This document shows, piece by piece, positions 28,480 through 37,994 of a stretch of DNA of 64,000 nucleotides (the first letter of the stretch is position 1; every line of letters starts with the position of its first letter). Under the pieces are notes generated by a model. It made no database searches and had not been told where the DNA came from. It saw only the letters and a program-made list of their open reading frames with translations. Origin of the DNA: Pseudomonas sp. ICMP22404. Its GTDB lineage: Bacteria > Pseudomonadota > Gammaproteobacteria > Pseudomonadales > Pseudomonadaceae. Made by a program: the position numbers and the translations under genes. The stretch lies in NCBI RefSeq assembly GCF_006227205.1, contig NZ_VCNG01000016.1, forward strand, positions 62,001 to 126,000, read 5' to 3'.

Positions 28480-29895
28480 ATGAGCAATCAGATTCCGGTA
28501 CATGACGTTACCCCGCCTGCCAAGGATGCCAACAAGAGCGTCGACTTGTATGCCTCTCGGGAAAAAATCTACACCCGAGCCTTCACCGGTCTGTTCCGCA
28601 ACCTGCGGATGGTCGGCGGAGCCTTTTTGTTCCTCCTGTACTTCGGTACCGTCTGGTTGAACTGGGGCGGTCATCAGGCCGTCTGGTGGAACCTGCCGGA
28701 ACGCAAATTCTTTATTTTTGGCGCGACCTTCTGGCCCCAGGATTTCATCCTGTTGTCCGGACTGCTGATCATCGCCGCCTTCGGCCTGTTCTTCATTACG
28801 GTGTACGCCGGTCGGGTGTGGTGCGGCTATACCTGCCCGCAGAGCGTGTGGACCTGGATCTTCATGTGGTGCGAAAAAGTCACCGAAGGCGACCGCAACC
28901 AGCGCATCAAGCTGGACAAGGCGCCCATGGGGGCCAACAAATTCCTGCGCAAATTCGCCAAGCACAGCCTCTGGCTGCTGATCGGTTTCGTCACCGGCAT
29001 GACCTTCGTCGGCTACTTCACGCCGATCCGCGAGCTGGTGTTCGAGTTCTTTACCGGTGAGGCCGATGGCTGGTCGTATTTCTGGGTCGGTTTCTTCACC
29101 CTCGCCACCTATGGCAACGCCGGCTGGCTGCGCGAGCAGGTGTGCATCTACATGTGCCCTTACGCCCGCTTCCAGAGCGTGATGTTCGACAAGGACACGC
29201 TGATCGTGTCCTATGACCCACGTCGCGGCGAAGGCCGTGGCCCTCGCAAGAAAGGCATCGACTACAAGGCCTTGGGCCTGGGGGACTGCATCGATTGCAC
29301 CATGTGCGTCCAGGTCTGCCCCACCGGCATCGATATCCGCGACGGCCTGCAGATCGAGTGCATCGGCTGCGCCGCCTGCATCGATGCCTGCGACAACATC
29401 ATGGACAAGATGGATTACCCTCGCGGCCTGATCAGCTACACCACCGAACACAACCTGTCCGGGCAGAAAACCCATAAACTGCGCCCGCGCCTGATCGGCT
29501 ATGCCCTGGTGCTGCTGGCGATGATCAGCTTGTTGGTGACGGCGTTCTTCATGCGCTCGCTGGTGGGTTTCGACGTCAGCAAGGACCGCGTGCTGTTCCG
29601 CGAAAACGCCGAAGGCCGGATCGAGAACGTCTACAGCCTGAAGATCATGAACAAGGACCAGCGCGATCACACCTATGTGCTGGAAGCCACCGGCCTGCCT
29701 GACTTGAAGCTGCAAGGCCGACGGGAAATCAAGGTCGCGGCCGGCGATATCTTCAGCCAGCCAGTGGAGTTGTCCAGTGCACCGGACCAGCTGCCGTCGA
29801 GCACCAACGAGGTGACCTTCATCCTCAAGGATGCCGATGACGACAGCGTTCATGTCGAAGCCAAGAGCCGGTTCATCGGCCCACAAATTCGTTGA
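28480..29895 (+). CDS. ccoG: cbb3 oxidase assembly iron-sulfur protein CcoG (FixG/RdxA)
   Basis: Membrane protein of 471 residues needed for copper delivery to cbb3 oxidase; the family reduces Cu(II) for insertion. Several membrane helices are followed by two ferredoxin-type clusters (CIDCTMCVQVCPTG and CIGCAACIDACDN), plus the membrane Cys motif WCGYTCPQSVW and a C-terminal immunoglobulin-like domain. ATG 28480 (MSNQIPVHDV) is chosen; in-frame starts at 28471 and 28399 are less supported. It heads ccoG-H-I-S and is normally next to ccoP, but the accessory block lies between. Confidence 0.94.
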   Translation: MSNQIPVHDVTPPAKDANKSVDLYASREKIYTRAFTGLFRNLRMVGGAFLFLLYFGTVWLNWGGHQAVWWNLPERKFFIFGATFWPQDFILLSGLLIIAAFGLFFITVYAGRVWCGYTCPQSVWTWIFMWCEKVTEGDRNQRIKLDKAPMGANKFLRKFAKHSLWLLIGFVTGMTFVGYFTPIRELVFEFFTGEADGWSYFWVGFFTLATYGNAGWLREQVCIYMCPYARFQSVMFDKDTLIVSYDPRRGEGRGPRKKGIDYKALGLGDCIDCTMCVQVCPTGIDIRDGLQIECIGCAACIDACDNIMDKMDYPRGLISYTTEHNLSGQKTHKLRPRLIGYALVLLAMISLLVTAFFMRSLVGFDVSKDRVLFRENAEGRIENVYSLKIMNKDQRDHTYVLEATGLPDLKLQGRREIKVAAGDIFSQPVELSSAPDQLPSSTNEVTFILKDADDDSVHVEAKSRFIGPQIR

Positions 29896-29906
29896 GAGAA
29901 CTGAAC

Positions 29907-30446
29907 ATGCCTGCAGCAACCGCCACCAGCCCTTGGTACAAGCACCTCTGGCCGTGGATCATTATCGGGATCCTGACCTGCTCGGTGACCTTGAGCCTGA
30001 CGATGGTGACCATTGCAGTGAAGAATCCGGACAACCTGGTCAACGACAACTATTACGAAGCCGGCAAGGGCATCAACCGCTCGCTGGAGCGCGAACTGCT
30101 GGCCCAGACCCTGCAGTTGCATGCCAACGTGCAGATGGATGATGTCACTGGCGAGGTGGACCTGCGCCTGAGCGGCAACAGCCGGCCGCAGACCCTGGAA
30201 CTGAGCCTGATTTCTCCGACCCAGCCGGAGAAGGACCGCAAGATCGTCCTGACCCGCAACGACAGCGAGCCGGGGCGGTACATCGGCCAGTTGACGGACA
30301 AGATCGAAGGCCGGCGCTTTGTCGAATTGCTGGGCATGGAGAACGACAAGACCTGGCGACTGTTCGAAGAGGAACAGGTCAACCACGACCAGGCCATCCT
30401 GCTGGGCGATGAGCCGCTGCAAGGTGCTGAAGACCTGAAGAAGTAG
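29907..30446 (+). CDS. ccoH: cbb3 oxidase assembly protein CcoH (FixH)
   Basis: 179-residue membrane-anchored protein, one N-terminal helix (WIIIGILTCSVTLSLTMVTIA) and a periplasmic FixH domain with NPDNLVNDNYYEAGKGIN. It acts in late maturation of the cbb3 complex. ATG 29907 follows ccoG by 11 bases with GAGAGAA before it; a TTG at 29892 would overlap ccoG but is unlikely. Confidence 0.92.
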   Translation: MPAATATSPWYKHLWPWIIIGILTCSVTLSLTMVTIAVKNPDNLVNDNYYEAGKGINRSLERELLAQTLQLHANVQMDDVTGEVDLRLSGNSRPQTLELSLISPTQPEKDRKIVLTRNDSEPGRYIGQLTDKIEGRRFVELLGMENDKTWRLFEEEQVNHDQAILLGDEPLQGAEDLKK

Positions 30447-30469
30447 GCCGTCTTTCTGTCGTTCTGATT

Positions 30470-30575
30470 GTTCCCACGCTCCGCGTGGGAACACAGCCCG
30501 GGACGCTCCGCGTCCTCCCGCAAGCGTGACGCGGAGCGTCACAGGATGCGTTCCCACGCAGAGCATGGGAACGAT
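30470..30575. repeat. GTTCCCACGC-family palindromic repeat
   Basis: GTTCCCACGCTCCGCGTGGGAAC, internal GACGCTCCGCGTC/GACGCGGAGCGTC arms and a closing GTTCCCACGCAGAGCATGGGAAC. This is a second repeat family, also at 59793 and 62016. It separates ccoH from ccoI within the presumed operon. Confidence 0.85.
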
Positions 30576-30601
30576 CATTGGACAACGTCTGTGAAAACGC
30601 A

Positions 30602-33052
30602 ATGACTACGCCCCTGCCCTGCTACCACTGCGCCCTGCCCGTCCCTCCCGGCAGCCGCTTCATCGCCGTTGTCCTGGGTGAAACCCGTGAGTTCTGCTGC
30701 CCGGGTTGCCAGGCGGTGGCCGAGGCGATTGTCGCTGGCGGCCTGGAGAGTTATTACCAGCATCGCAGCGAAGCATCGGCCAACCCCGAAACCCTGCCTG
30801 TCCAATTGACCGATGAACTGGCGTTGTACGACCGCCCCGACGTGCAGCAATCGTTCGTGCGCCACGAAGGCGAGCTGGCCGAAACCACCCTGTTGATGGA
30901 AGGCATCAGTTGCGCCGCCTGTGGCTGGTTGATCGAAAAACAATTGCGTGGCCTGCCGGGCGTGGCCGAAGCGCGATTGAACCTGTCCAATCATCGCCTG
31001 CAGGTGCGTTGGGCCGACGCTGAACTGCCGTTGAGCACCCTGCTCGCCGAATTGCGCCAGATCGGCTACGTTGCCCACCCGTACCAGGCCGACCAGGCCA
31101 GCGAGCAACTGGCCGCGCAAAACCGCCTGGCCCTGCGCCAGCTCGGCGTGGCCGGGCTGCTGTGGTTCCAGGCCATGATGGCAACCATGGCGACATGGCC
31201 GGAATTCAATATCGATCTGAGCCCGGAGATGCACACCATCCTGCGCTGGGTCGCGCTGTTTCTCACCACCCCTATCGTGTTCTATAGCTGCGCGCCCTTC
31301 TTCAAAGGCGCGATGCGTGACCTGCGCACCCGCCACCTGACCATGGACGTTTCCGTGTCCCTGGCGATCGGCAGTGCTTACATCGCCGGGATCTGGACCT
31401 CTGTCACCGGCGTGGGCGAGCTGTATTTCGATGCCGTGGGCATGTTCGCGCTGTTCCTGCTGGCCGGCCGCTACCTGGAGCGACGGGCCAGAGAGCGCAC
31501 CGCTGCGGCCACCGCGCAACTGGTCAATCTGTTGCCGGCCTCATGCCTGCGCCTGGCAAGCGACGGCCAGAGCGAACGCATCCTGCTCAGCGAGTTGCGT
31601 ACCGGCGACCGGGTCCTGGTGCATCCAGGGTCGGTCCTGCCGGCCGACGGCAGGATCCTCGACGGCCAGTCCAGCATCGACGAGTCCCTGCTGACCGGTG
31701 AATACCTGCCGCAAACCCGCCAAGTGGGCGATGCGGTTACCGCGGGCACGTTGAACGTCGAAGGCGCCTTGACCGTCGAGGTGCAGGCATTGGGGCAAGA
31801 CACCCGATTGTCCGCCATCGTGCGGCTGCTGGAGCGAGCCCAGGCCGAAAAGCCGCGACTGGCGGAAGTCGCCGACCGGGCAGCCCAATGGTTCCTGCTG
31901 CTCTCCCTGGTCGCCGTTGCCGCCATCGGCCTGTTGTGGTGGCAGCTGGATGCATCCCGCGCCTTCTGGATTGTCCTGTCGATGCTGGTCGCCACCTGTC
32001 CTTGCGCGCTGTCCCTTGCTACGCCAACCGCCCTCACTGCCGCCACCGGCACCCTGCACAAGCTCGGTCTGCTGCTGACCCGGGGTCATGTGCTGGAAGG
32101 CCTGAACCAGATCGATACGGTGATTTTCGACAAGACCGGCACCCTCACCGAAGGTCGCCTGGCCTTGCGCGCCATTCGCCCCCTGGCAGGCCTCGACGGC
32201 GACCAGTGCCTGGCGCTGGCCGCCGCCTTGGAAAACCGCTCCGAACACCCCATCGCACGGGCTTTTGGCCGCGCGCCGCTGGCCGCCGAGCAGGTACAGA
32301 GTACACCCGGGCTGGGGCTGGAGGGCCAAGTCGGCGAACAGCGCCTGCGCATCGGCCAACCCGGCTTTGTCTGCGAATTGAGCTGCGCGGCAATACCGCC
32401 GATGCCGGACGAGCCCGGCCAATGGCTGCTGTTGGGCGATACCGGCGGGCCCTTGGCCTGGTTCGTCCTCGACGACCGCCTGCGCGCCGACGCCCCGGCC
32501 TTGCTGGCGGCTTGCAAGGCGCGCGGCTGGCGAACACTCCTGCTGTCGGGCGACAGTTCGCCAATGGTTGCCAGTGTCGCCGCCGAACTGGGCATCGACG
32601 AGGCACGGGGCGGACTGCGCCCGGACGACAAACTGGCGGTGCTGCAGCAGTTGCACCAGCAAGGCCGCAAGGTGCTGATGCTCGGCGATGGGGTCAACGA
32701 TGTGCCGGTGCTGGCGGCAGCGGACATCAGTGTGGCCATGGGCTCGGCCACCGACCTGGCCAAGACCAGCGCCGACGCGGTGTTGCTGTCCAACCGTCTC
32801 GATGCCCTGATCCACGCCTTCAACCTGGCCCGGCGCACCCGTCGGGTGATCATCGAGAATCTGGTGTGGGCGGCGCTGTACAATGGCCTCATGTTGCCGT
32901 TCGCCGCCCTCGGCTGGATTACCCCGGTGTGGGCCGCCGTCGGCATGTCCATCAGTTCGTTGACCGTGGTGTTGAATGCGCTGAGGCTGACTCGCCAGCC
33001 CAAGCTGCAGGTTTTCGACGCCGCGCCCGATACCCGCCCGCTGCCGGCCTGA
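30602..33052 (+). CDS. ccoI: Copper-transporting P-type ATPase for cbb3 assembly (CcoI/FixI)
   Basis: 816-residue P1B-type ATPase that exports copper from the cytoplasm for the CuB site. Order: an N-terminal Cys-rich segment (CYHCALPVPPGS, FCCPGCQAV), a heavy-metal domain with GISCAACGW, membrane helices with the metal motif TCPCALSLATP, the TGE loop LLTGEYLPQ, the phosphorylation site DKTGTLTEG, and the hinge GDGVNDVPVLAAAD. ATG 30602 is preferred to TTG 30578. Confidence 0.95.
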   Translation: MTTPLPCYHCALPVPPGSRFIAVVLGETREFCCPGCQAVAEAIVAGGLESYYQHRSEASANPETLPVQLTDELALYDRPDVQQSFVRHEGELAETTLLMEGISCAACGWLIEKQLRGLPGVAEARLNLSNHRLQVRWADAELPLSTLLAELRQIGYVAHPYQADQASEQLAAQNRLALRQLGVAGLLWFQAMMATMATWPEFNIDLSPEMHTILRWVALFLTTPIVFYSCAPFFKGAMRDLRTRHLTMDVSVSLAIGSAYIAGIWTSVTGVGELYFDAVGMFALFLLAGRYLERRARERTAAATAQLVNLLPASCLRLASDGQSERILLSELRTGDRVLVHPGSVLPADGRILDGQSSIDESLLTGEYLPQTRQVGDAVTAGTLNVEGALTVEVQALGQDTRLSAIVRLLERAQAEKPRLAEVADRAAQWFLLLSLVAVAAIGLLWWQLDASRAFWIVLSMLVATCPCALSLATPTALTAATGTLHKLGLLLTRGHVLEGLNQIDTVIFDKTGTLTEGRLALRAIRPLAGLDGDQCLALAAALENRSEHPIARAFGRAPLAAEQVQSTPGLGLEGQVGEQRLRIGQPGFVCELSCAAIPPMPDEPGQWLLLGDTGGPLAWFVLDDRLRADAPALLAACKARGWRTLLLSGDSSPMVASVAAELGIDEARGGLRPDDKLAVLQQLHQQGRKVLMLGDGVNDVPVLAAADISVAMGSATDLAKTSADAVLLSNRLDALIHAFNLARRTRRVIIENLVWAALYNGLMLPFAALGWITPVWAAVGMSISSLTVVLNALRLTRQPKLQVFDAAPDTRPLPA

Positions 33053-33077
33053 GCCGCGCGGGCCTGGAGTTCCGAGA

Positions 33078-33296
33078 ATGCCAGCTCTCTACGTGATGAT
33101 CCCGGCCGCGCTGCTGATCGTGGCCATCGCCGTGTACATTTTCTTCTGGGCCGTGGACAGCGGCCAGTACGACGACCTCGACGGTCCGGCCCACAGCATC
33201 CTGTTCGATGATCAGGACCCCAATCACAAGGCCGCCGTGGACGAAGCCGACGGCCAAGCCCAGCGGCCGGACGACAAGGCCCCGCCCCATGCTTGA
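33078..33296 (+). CDS. ccoS: cbb3 oxidase maturation protein CcoS
   Basis: 72 residues: MPALYVMIPAALLIVAIAVYIFFWAVDSGQYDDLDGPAHSILFDD is the typical CcoS pattern, one membrane helix followed by an acidic tail with GQYDDLDGP. It is needed for cofactor insertion in cbb3 oxidase. It follows ccoI by 25 bases and overlaps the next gene by eight. Confidence 0.93.
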   Translation: MPALYVMIPAALLIVAIAVYIFFWAVDSGQYDDLDGPAHSILFDDQDPNHKAAVDEADGQAQRPDDKAPPHA

Positions 33297-33972
33297 TCTG
33301 GCGCCATTACTGGTTTCAGCGGTAATCCTCGGCCTGCTGGGCGGCGGCCATTGCCTGGGCATGTGCGGCGGCCTGATGGGCGCCCTCACCCTGGCGATTC
33401 CCAAGGAACAACGCAGCCGGCGCTTCCGGCTGTTGCTGGCGTACAACCTGGGGCGAATCCTGAGCTATGCCACTGCCGGGCTGTTGATCGGCCTGGCTGG
33501 CTGGGCGGTCGCCAACAGCCCGGCAGCGATGTTCATGCGGGTATTGGCCGGATTGCTGCTGATCGCCATGGGCCTGTACCTGGCGGGCTGGTGGAGCGGC
33601 CTGACCCGCATTGAAGGCGTCGGCAGGGGCTTGTGGCGACATATCCAGCCGATCGCGAATCGCTTGCTGCCCGTATCGAGCCTGCCCCGAGCCTTGTTAC
33701 TTGGCGCACTGTGGGGCTGGCTGCCCTGCGGCCTGGTCTACAGCACCCTGCTGTGGTCCGCCAGCCAGGGCAACGCATTGGACAGCGCGCTGCTGATGCT
33801 GGCTTTCGGCCTCGGCACCTGGCCGGTACTGCTTGCCACCGGCCTGGCCGCCGAACGCGTCACCGCCCTGCTGCGCAAGCGCAGCGTGCGCACGGCCGGC
33901 GGCCTGCTGGTGATCATTTTCGGCATCTGGACCCTACCGGGGCCGCACCAGCATTGGCTCATGGGGCATTGA
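33289..33972 (+). CDS. TauE/SafE or DsbD-like membrane protein
   Basis: 227-residue inner-membrane protein with six hydrophobic segments. The motif GGGHCLGMCGGLMGAL near the start and WGWLPCGLVYSTL in the middle are those of the DsbD_2/TauE-like family that commonly follows ccoS. The paired cysteines suggest a role in thiol or copper handling for oxidase assembly, but this is inference. ATG 33289 sits inside the end of ccoS, so it is probably co-translated. Confidence 0.85.
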   Translation: MLDLAPLLVSAVILGLLGGGHCLGMCGGLMGALTLAIPKEQRSRRFRLLLAYNLGRILSYATAGLLIGLAGWAVANSPAAMFMRVLAGLLLIAMGLYLAGWWSGLTRIEGVGRGLWRHIQPIANRLLPVSSLPRALLLGALWGWLPCGLVYSTLLWSASQGNALDSALLMLAFGLGTWPVLLATGLAAERVTALLRKRSVRTAGGLLVIIFGIWTLPGPHQHWLMGH

Positions 33973-33996
33973 TCGGGATTCCCTGTCACTGCCACC

Positions 33997-34087
33997 TGTG
34001 GGAGCCGAGCTTGCTCGCGATCGAGGACGGCACCATCAATACTCAATTGACTGACCCACTGCTATCGCGAGCAAGCTCGGCTCCCAC
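33997..34087. repeat. REP pair
   Basis: TGTGGGAGCCGAGCTTGCTCGCGAT faces its complement before hemN; it lies just upstream of the hemN promoter. Confidence 0.85.
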
Positions 34088-34143
34088 AAGTTGTACTCCA
34101 CACTCAGCCCCCATCCGACAGGGTCTTGTACAGCACTCCCCCG

Positions 34144-34192
34144 TTGATGCAAATCAACACGCCCCAGCGTCCACCCTCCTAGACTCGCGCTC
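34144..34192 (+). promoter_or_regulatory. ANR-dependent promoter of hemN
   Basis: TTGATGCAAATCAA at 34144-34157 matches the FNR/ANR consensus exactly. A TAGACT box at 34180-34185 stands at the distance expected for a class II promoter, giving a start near 34192. This supports translation from ATG 34220. Confidence 0.85.
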
Positions 34193-34219
34193 ATGCCAGC
34201 CTATCCGGGGAACGCCCGC

Positions 34220-35602
34220 ATGCTCGACGCCATTCGTTGGGACTCTGATCTGATCCGCCGCTACGACGTAGCGGGGCCTCGCTACACCTCGTACCCGACT
34301 GCGGCGCAGTTCGCCGGCCAGGTGGGGACCTTCGACCTGCTCCACGCCCTGCGCGACAGTCGCAAGGCCATGCGGCCACTGTCGCTGTACGTACACGTGC
34401 CGTTCTGCGCAAATATTTGCTACTACTGCGCCTGCAATAAGGTCATCACCAAGGACCGTGGTCGCGCCCACGCCTACCTGCAACGCCTGGAACAGGAAAT
34501 CCAGCTGATCGGCTGCCATCTGGATCCCGCCCAGCGCGTGGAACAGTTGCACCTGGGCGGCGGCACTCCGACCTTCCTCAGCCACGACGAGCTGCGCCAG
34601 TTGATGGCCAAGCTGCGCAAGCATTTCAACCTGCTGGATGACGACTCCGGTGACTACGGCATCGAAATCGATCCCCGGGAAGCCGACTGGTCGACCATGG
34701 GTCTGTTGCGGGAACTGGGTTTCAACCGGGTCAGCATCGGCGTGCAAGACTTCGATCCGGCCGTGCAACGCGCCGTCAACCGCCTGCAAAGCCTGGAGGA
34801 AACCCGTGCGGTGATCGAAGCCGCCCGGACCTTGCAATTCCGCTCGATCAACATCGACCTGATCTACGGCCTGCCCAAGCAGACCCCGGACAACTTCGCC
34901 CGCACCGTTGCAGAAGTCATCGACCTGCAACCAGATCGCCTTTCGGTGTTCAACTACGCTCACCTGCCGGAACGCTTCATGCCCCAGCGGCGCATCAACA
35001 GCCAGGACCTGCCGAATCCGGAACAGAAACTGGCGATGTTGCAAGGCACCATCGAACAACTGACCGCCGCCGGTTACCGCTACATTGGCATGGATCACTT
35101 CGCCCTGCCCGACGACGACCTGGCCATCGCCCAGGAAGAGGCCACCCTGCAACGCAACTTCCAAGGCTATACCACCCATGGCCACTGCGACCTGATCGGC
35201 CTCGGCGTGTCAGCCATAAGCCAGATCGGCGACCTGTACTGCCAGAACAGCAGCGACCTGAACCAGTACCAGGGCATCCTCGCCGACGGACAACTGGCAA
35301 CCAGTCGCGGGCTGGTGTGCAATGCCGACGACCGGCTGCGGCGGGCGGTGATCCAGCAATTGATCTGTCATTTCGACCTGGCCTTCGCCGAGATTGAGCA
35401 AACCTTCAATATCGATTTCCAGGGTTATTTCGCAGCGTTGTGGCCGCAGTTGCAGGCCATGGCCGAGGACGGGTTGATCGAGCTGGATAATACCCACATC
35501 AAGGTATTGCCTGCCGGGCGCCTGCTGGTGCGTTCGGTGTGCATGGTGTTCGACAGCTACCTGGAGCAGCAAAACCGGCAGCGCTTCTCCCGCGTCATCT
35601 GA
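34220..35602 (+). CDS. hemN: Oxygen-independent coproporphyrinogen III oxidase
   Basis: Radical SAM enzyme making protoporphyrinogen IX without oxygen, so heme can be supplied to the cbb3 oxidases at low oxygen. 460 residues beginning MLDAIRWDSDLIRRYD; the [4Fe-4S] cysteines are in HVPFCANICYYCAC (CxxxCxxC), with GGGTPTFLS and the HemN tail. ATG 34220 is preferred to ATG 34193, which lies at the predicted transcript start. It lies between cbb3 assembly genes and anr. Confidence 0.97.
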   Translation: MLDAIRWDSDLIRRYDVAGPRYTSYPTAAQFAGQVGTFDLLHALRDSRKAMRPLSLYVHVPFCANICYYCACNKVITKDRGRAHAYLQRLEQEIQLIGCHLDPAQRVEQLHLGGGTPTFLSHDELRQLMAKLRKHFNLLDDDSGDYGIEIDPREADWSTMGLLRELGFNRVSIGVQDFDPAVQRAVNRLQSLEETRAVIEAARTLQFRSINIDLIYGLPKQTPDNFARTVAEVIDLQPDRLSVFNYAHLPERFMPQRRINSQDLPNPEQKLAMLQGTIEQLTAAGYRYIGMDHFALPDDDLAIAQEEATLQRNFQGYTTHGHCDLIGLGVSAISQIGDLYCQNSSDLNQYQGILADGQLATSRGLVCNADDRLRRAVIQQLICHFDLAFAEIEQTFNIDFQGYFAALWPQLQAMAEDGLIELDNTHIKVLPAGRLLVRSVCMVFDSYLEQQNRQRFSRVI

Positions 35603-35695
35603 GCGCGACAATTTGACGAGGAACCACGCTGGCCCAGGACCCGGAGCTGGGTTACCCTTACGGCCTATGTGTGTTTTCCCACAAGGATTGAAGAA

Positions 35696-36430
35696 ATGTC
35701 CGAGCCAGTCAAACTGCGCGCCCACAGCCAGGCCCATTGCAAGGATTGCAGCCTGGCTCCTCTCTGCCTGCCATTGTCGCTGAATCTGGAGGACATGGAC
35801 GCGCTGGATGAAATCGTCAAACGGGGCCGACCGTTGAAAAAAGGTGAATTCCTGTTTCGCCAGGGTGACACCTTCGATTCCGTCTATGCCGTGCGCTCGG
35901 GCGCGTTGAAAACCTTCAACCTGAGCGACAGCGGCGAGGAGCAGCTCACCGGTTTCCATCTGCCCAGCGAGCTGGTGGGACTGTCCGGCATGGACACCGA
36001 GAGCCATCCGGTCTCGGCCCAGGCGCTGGAAACCACCTCGGTGTGCGAGATTCCCTTCGAACGCCTCGACGAACTCGCGCTGCAACTGCCGCAGTTGCGC
36101 CGCCAGTTGATGCGAGTGATGAGCCGGGAGATCCGCGACGATCAGCAGATGATGCTGCTGCTCTCGAAAAAGACCGCCGACGAGCGCATCGCGACCTTCC
36201 TGGTCAACCTCTCCGCCCGCTTCCGTGCCCGTGGCTTCTCGGCCAACCAGTTCCGCCTGAGCATGTCGCGCAATGAAATCGGCAATTACCTGGGCCTGGC
36301 CGTGGAGACCGTCTCCCGGGTGTTCACCCGTTTCCAGCAGAATGAGTTGATCGCCGCCGAAGGCAAGGAAATCCACATCCTCGACCCGATCCAGCTCTGC
36401 GCCCTGGCCGGCGGCTCGATCGAAGGCTGA
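35696..36430 (+). CDS. anr: Oxygen-sensing transcription regulator ANR (FNR family)
   Basis: Global activator of low-oxygen genes. 244 residues; cluster cysteines are C15, C18 and C24 in HCKDCSLAPLC plus the Cys in TTSVCEIPF near residue 112, which hold an oxygen-labile [4Fe-4S] cluster. A cyclic-nucleotide-binding fold follows. The C-terminal helix-turn-helix has SRNEIGNYLGLAVETVSRVF, with the E--SR residues that read TTGAT half-sites. ATG 35696 has AAGGA upstream; the frame could extend nine codons. No ANR box is evident before it. Confidence 0.97.
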   Translation: MSEPVKLRAHSQAHCKDCSLAPLCLPLSLNLEDMDALDEIVKRGRPLKKGEFLFRQGDTFDSVYAVRSGALKTFNLSDSGEEQLTGFHLPSELVGLSGMDTESHPVSAQALETTSVCEIPFERLDELALQLPQLRRQLMRVMSREIRDDQQMMLLLSKKTADERIATFLVNLSARFRARGFSANQFRLSMSRNEIGNYLGLAVETVSRVFTRFQQNELIAAEGKEIHILDPIQLCALAGGSIEG

Positions 36431-36506
36431 TGAACACGCGCGGCTGAGGGATTCCCTTGGCCGCGCTATACTGCCGCGTTTGCAGCCCTGCCAGGACATT
36501 TCGACG

Positions 36507-37055
36507 ATGGTCTTCGACTCCTTCGACATCAAATCCCTGATCCGCCCCGTAATCGACTTCCCCAAACCCGGCGTGATCTTCCGCGACATTACCCCGCTGT
36601 TCCAGTCCCCCACGGCCCTGCGGCTGGTGATGGACAGCTTTGCCCACCGCTACGTCGAGGCCGAGTTCACCCACATCGGCGCGATGGATGCCCGGGGCTT
36701 CCTGATCGGTTCGATCCTCGCCTACCAGTTGAACAAACCATTGGTGCTGTTCCGCAAGCAAGGCAAGCTGCCGGCCGATGTGCTGGCCGAGGGTTACCAG
36801 ACCGAATACGGCGAAGCGTTCCTGGAAGTACATGCCGACAGCCTGTGCGAAGGCGATTCGGTGGTGATGTTCGATGACCTGATCGCCACCGGCGGCACGC
36901 TGATCGCTGCCGCCAACCTGATCCGCCGTATGGGCGCCAAGGTCCACGAGGCGGCGGCGATCATCGACCTGCCGGAATTGCTGGGCTCCCAGCGATTGAC
37001 CGACATGGGGATTCCAACGTTCTGCCTGACGCAGTTCTCCCTGAGCGAACGATAA
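36507..37055 (+). CDS. apt: Adenine phosphoribosyltransferase
   Basis: Purine salvage: adenine + PRPP to AMP. 182 residues from ATG 36507 (MVFDSFDIKSLIRPV); PRPP-binding motif VVMFDDLIATGGTL near residue 119-132, and the Apt motif DARGFLIGS. It follows anr by 76 bases in the same direction. REP pairs lie after it, before the convergent recR. Confidence 0.95.
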   Translation: MVFDSFDIKSLIRPVIDFPKPGVIFRDITPLFQSPTALRLVMDSFAHRYVEAEFTHIGAMDARGFLIGSILAYQLNKPLVLFRKQGKLPADVLAEGYQTEYGEAFLEVHADSLCEGDSVVMFDDLIATGGTLIAAANLIRRMGAKVHEAAAIIDLPELLGSQRLTDMGIPTFCLTQFSLSER

Positions 37056-37078
37056 CCGCCCGACCATCATCGGTTCGG

Positions 37079-37165
37079 TGGGAGCGGGCTTGCTCGCGAA
37101 AGCGGTGTATCAGTCACATTATCGCTAACTGACTTACCGCCATCGCGAGCAGGCTCGCTCCCACA
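37079..37165. repeat. REP pair (first of two in tandem)
   Basis: GTGGGAGCGGGCTTGCTCGCGA with facing CATCGCGAGCAGGCTCGCTC; in the apt-recR convergent gap. Confidence 0.85.
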
Positions 37166-37209
37166 GGGTTTGTGTTCGGCCGCAGAATACTAAAGCTACC
37201 CCCGACCAA

Positions 37210-37299
37210 TGTGGGAGCGAGCCTGCTCGCGATTGCAGAGTGCCAGTCGCCTCTTGACTGACTGATACTCCGCTATCGCGAGCAGGCTCGCTCCCACAG
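37210..37299. repeat. REP pair (second of two in tandem)
   Basis: GTGGGAGCGAGCCTGCTCGCGAT and its facing complement, 45 bases after the first pair; a short extra copy of TCTCCCACAGGT follows. Confidence 0.85.
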
Positions 37300-37325
37300 G
37301 TCTCCCACAGGTATTTGTATCGTGC

Positions 37326-37928
37326 TTACAGCGTAATCGGCTTGCGCCCGGCAAACGAGTGCGCCAGCGTCCCGCCATCGACCAACTCCAGCTCGCCCCC
37401 CAACGGCACGCCGTGGGCGATGCGGGAGGCGACCAGGCCTTTGTTGCTCAGCAACTGGGCGATGTAGTGGGCGGTGGCTTCGCCTTCCACCGTCGGGTTG
37501 GTGGCGAGGATGACTTCGGTGAAAGTCCCCGCCTCTTCGATCCGCGCCATCAACTCTGGAATGCCGATGGCCTCCGGCCCCAGGCCATCGAGGGGCGAGA
37601 GATGTCCCTTGAGCACGAAGTACCGCCCACGGAAACCGGTCTGCTCCACCGCATACACGTCCATGGGCCCTTCCACGACGCACAGCAGCGTGTCGTCCCG
37701 ACGCGAGTCGGCGCATTGGGGGCACAGGTCGTCTTCAGTCAGGGTCCGGCATAAACGGCAATGCCCGACCCCTTCCATGGCCTGGCTCAAGGCCTGGGCC
37801 AGGCGCGAACCGCCGCTGCGATCACGCTCAAGCAATTGCAACGCCATGCGCTGGGCAGTTTTCTGACCCACACCCGGCAAGGTTCGCAGGGCATCGATCA
37901 GTTGGCGAATCAAAGGGCTGAAGCTCAT
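37326..37928 (-). CDS. recR: Recombination mediator protein RecR
   Basis: Works with RecF and RecO to load RecA on gapped DNA. 200 residues from ATG 37928 (MSFSPLIRQLIDALRTLPGVGQKTAQRMA), six codons inside the open frame, because this is the conserved RecR start. The helix-hairpin-helix, the zinc site CRLCRTLTEDDLCPQC, and the Toprim domain (LCVVEGPMDVYAVEQTG) are in order. In the Pseudomonas order ybaB and dnaX precede it, here with curA-like in between. Confidence 0.96.
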   Translation of the reverse strand: MSFSPLIRQLIDALRTLPGVGQKTAQRMALQLLERDRSGGSRLAQALSQAMEGVGHCRLCRTLTEDDLCPQCADSRRDDTLLCVVEGPMDVYAVEQTGFRGRYFVLKGHLSPLDGLGPEAIGIPELMARIEEAGTFTEVILATNPTVEGEATAHYIAQLLSNKGLVASRIAHGVPLGGELELVDGGTLAHSFAGRKPITL

Positions 37929-37994
37929 CGAGGAAATGTCCGACATAACAACGAGACGCGGTTTATACCCGCGCCTCTGACCAGCGTCAAATAC

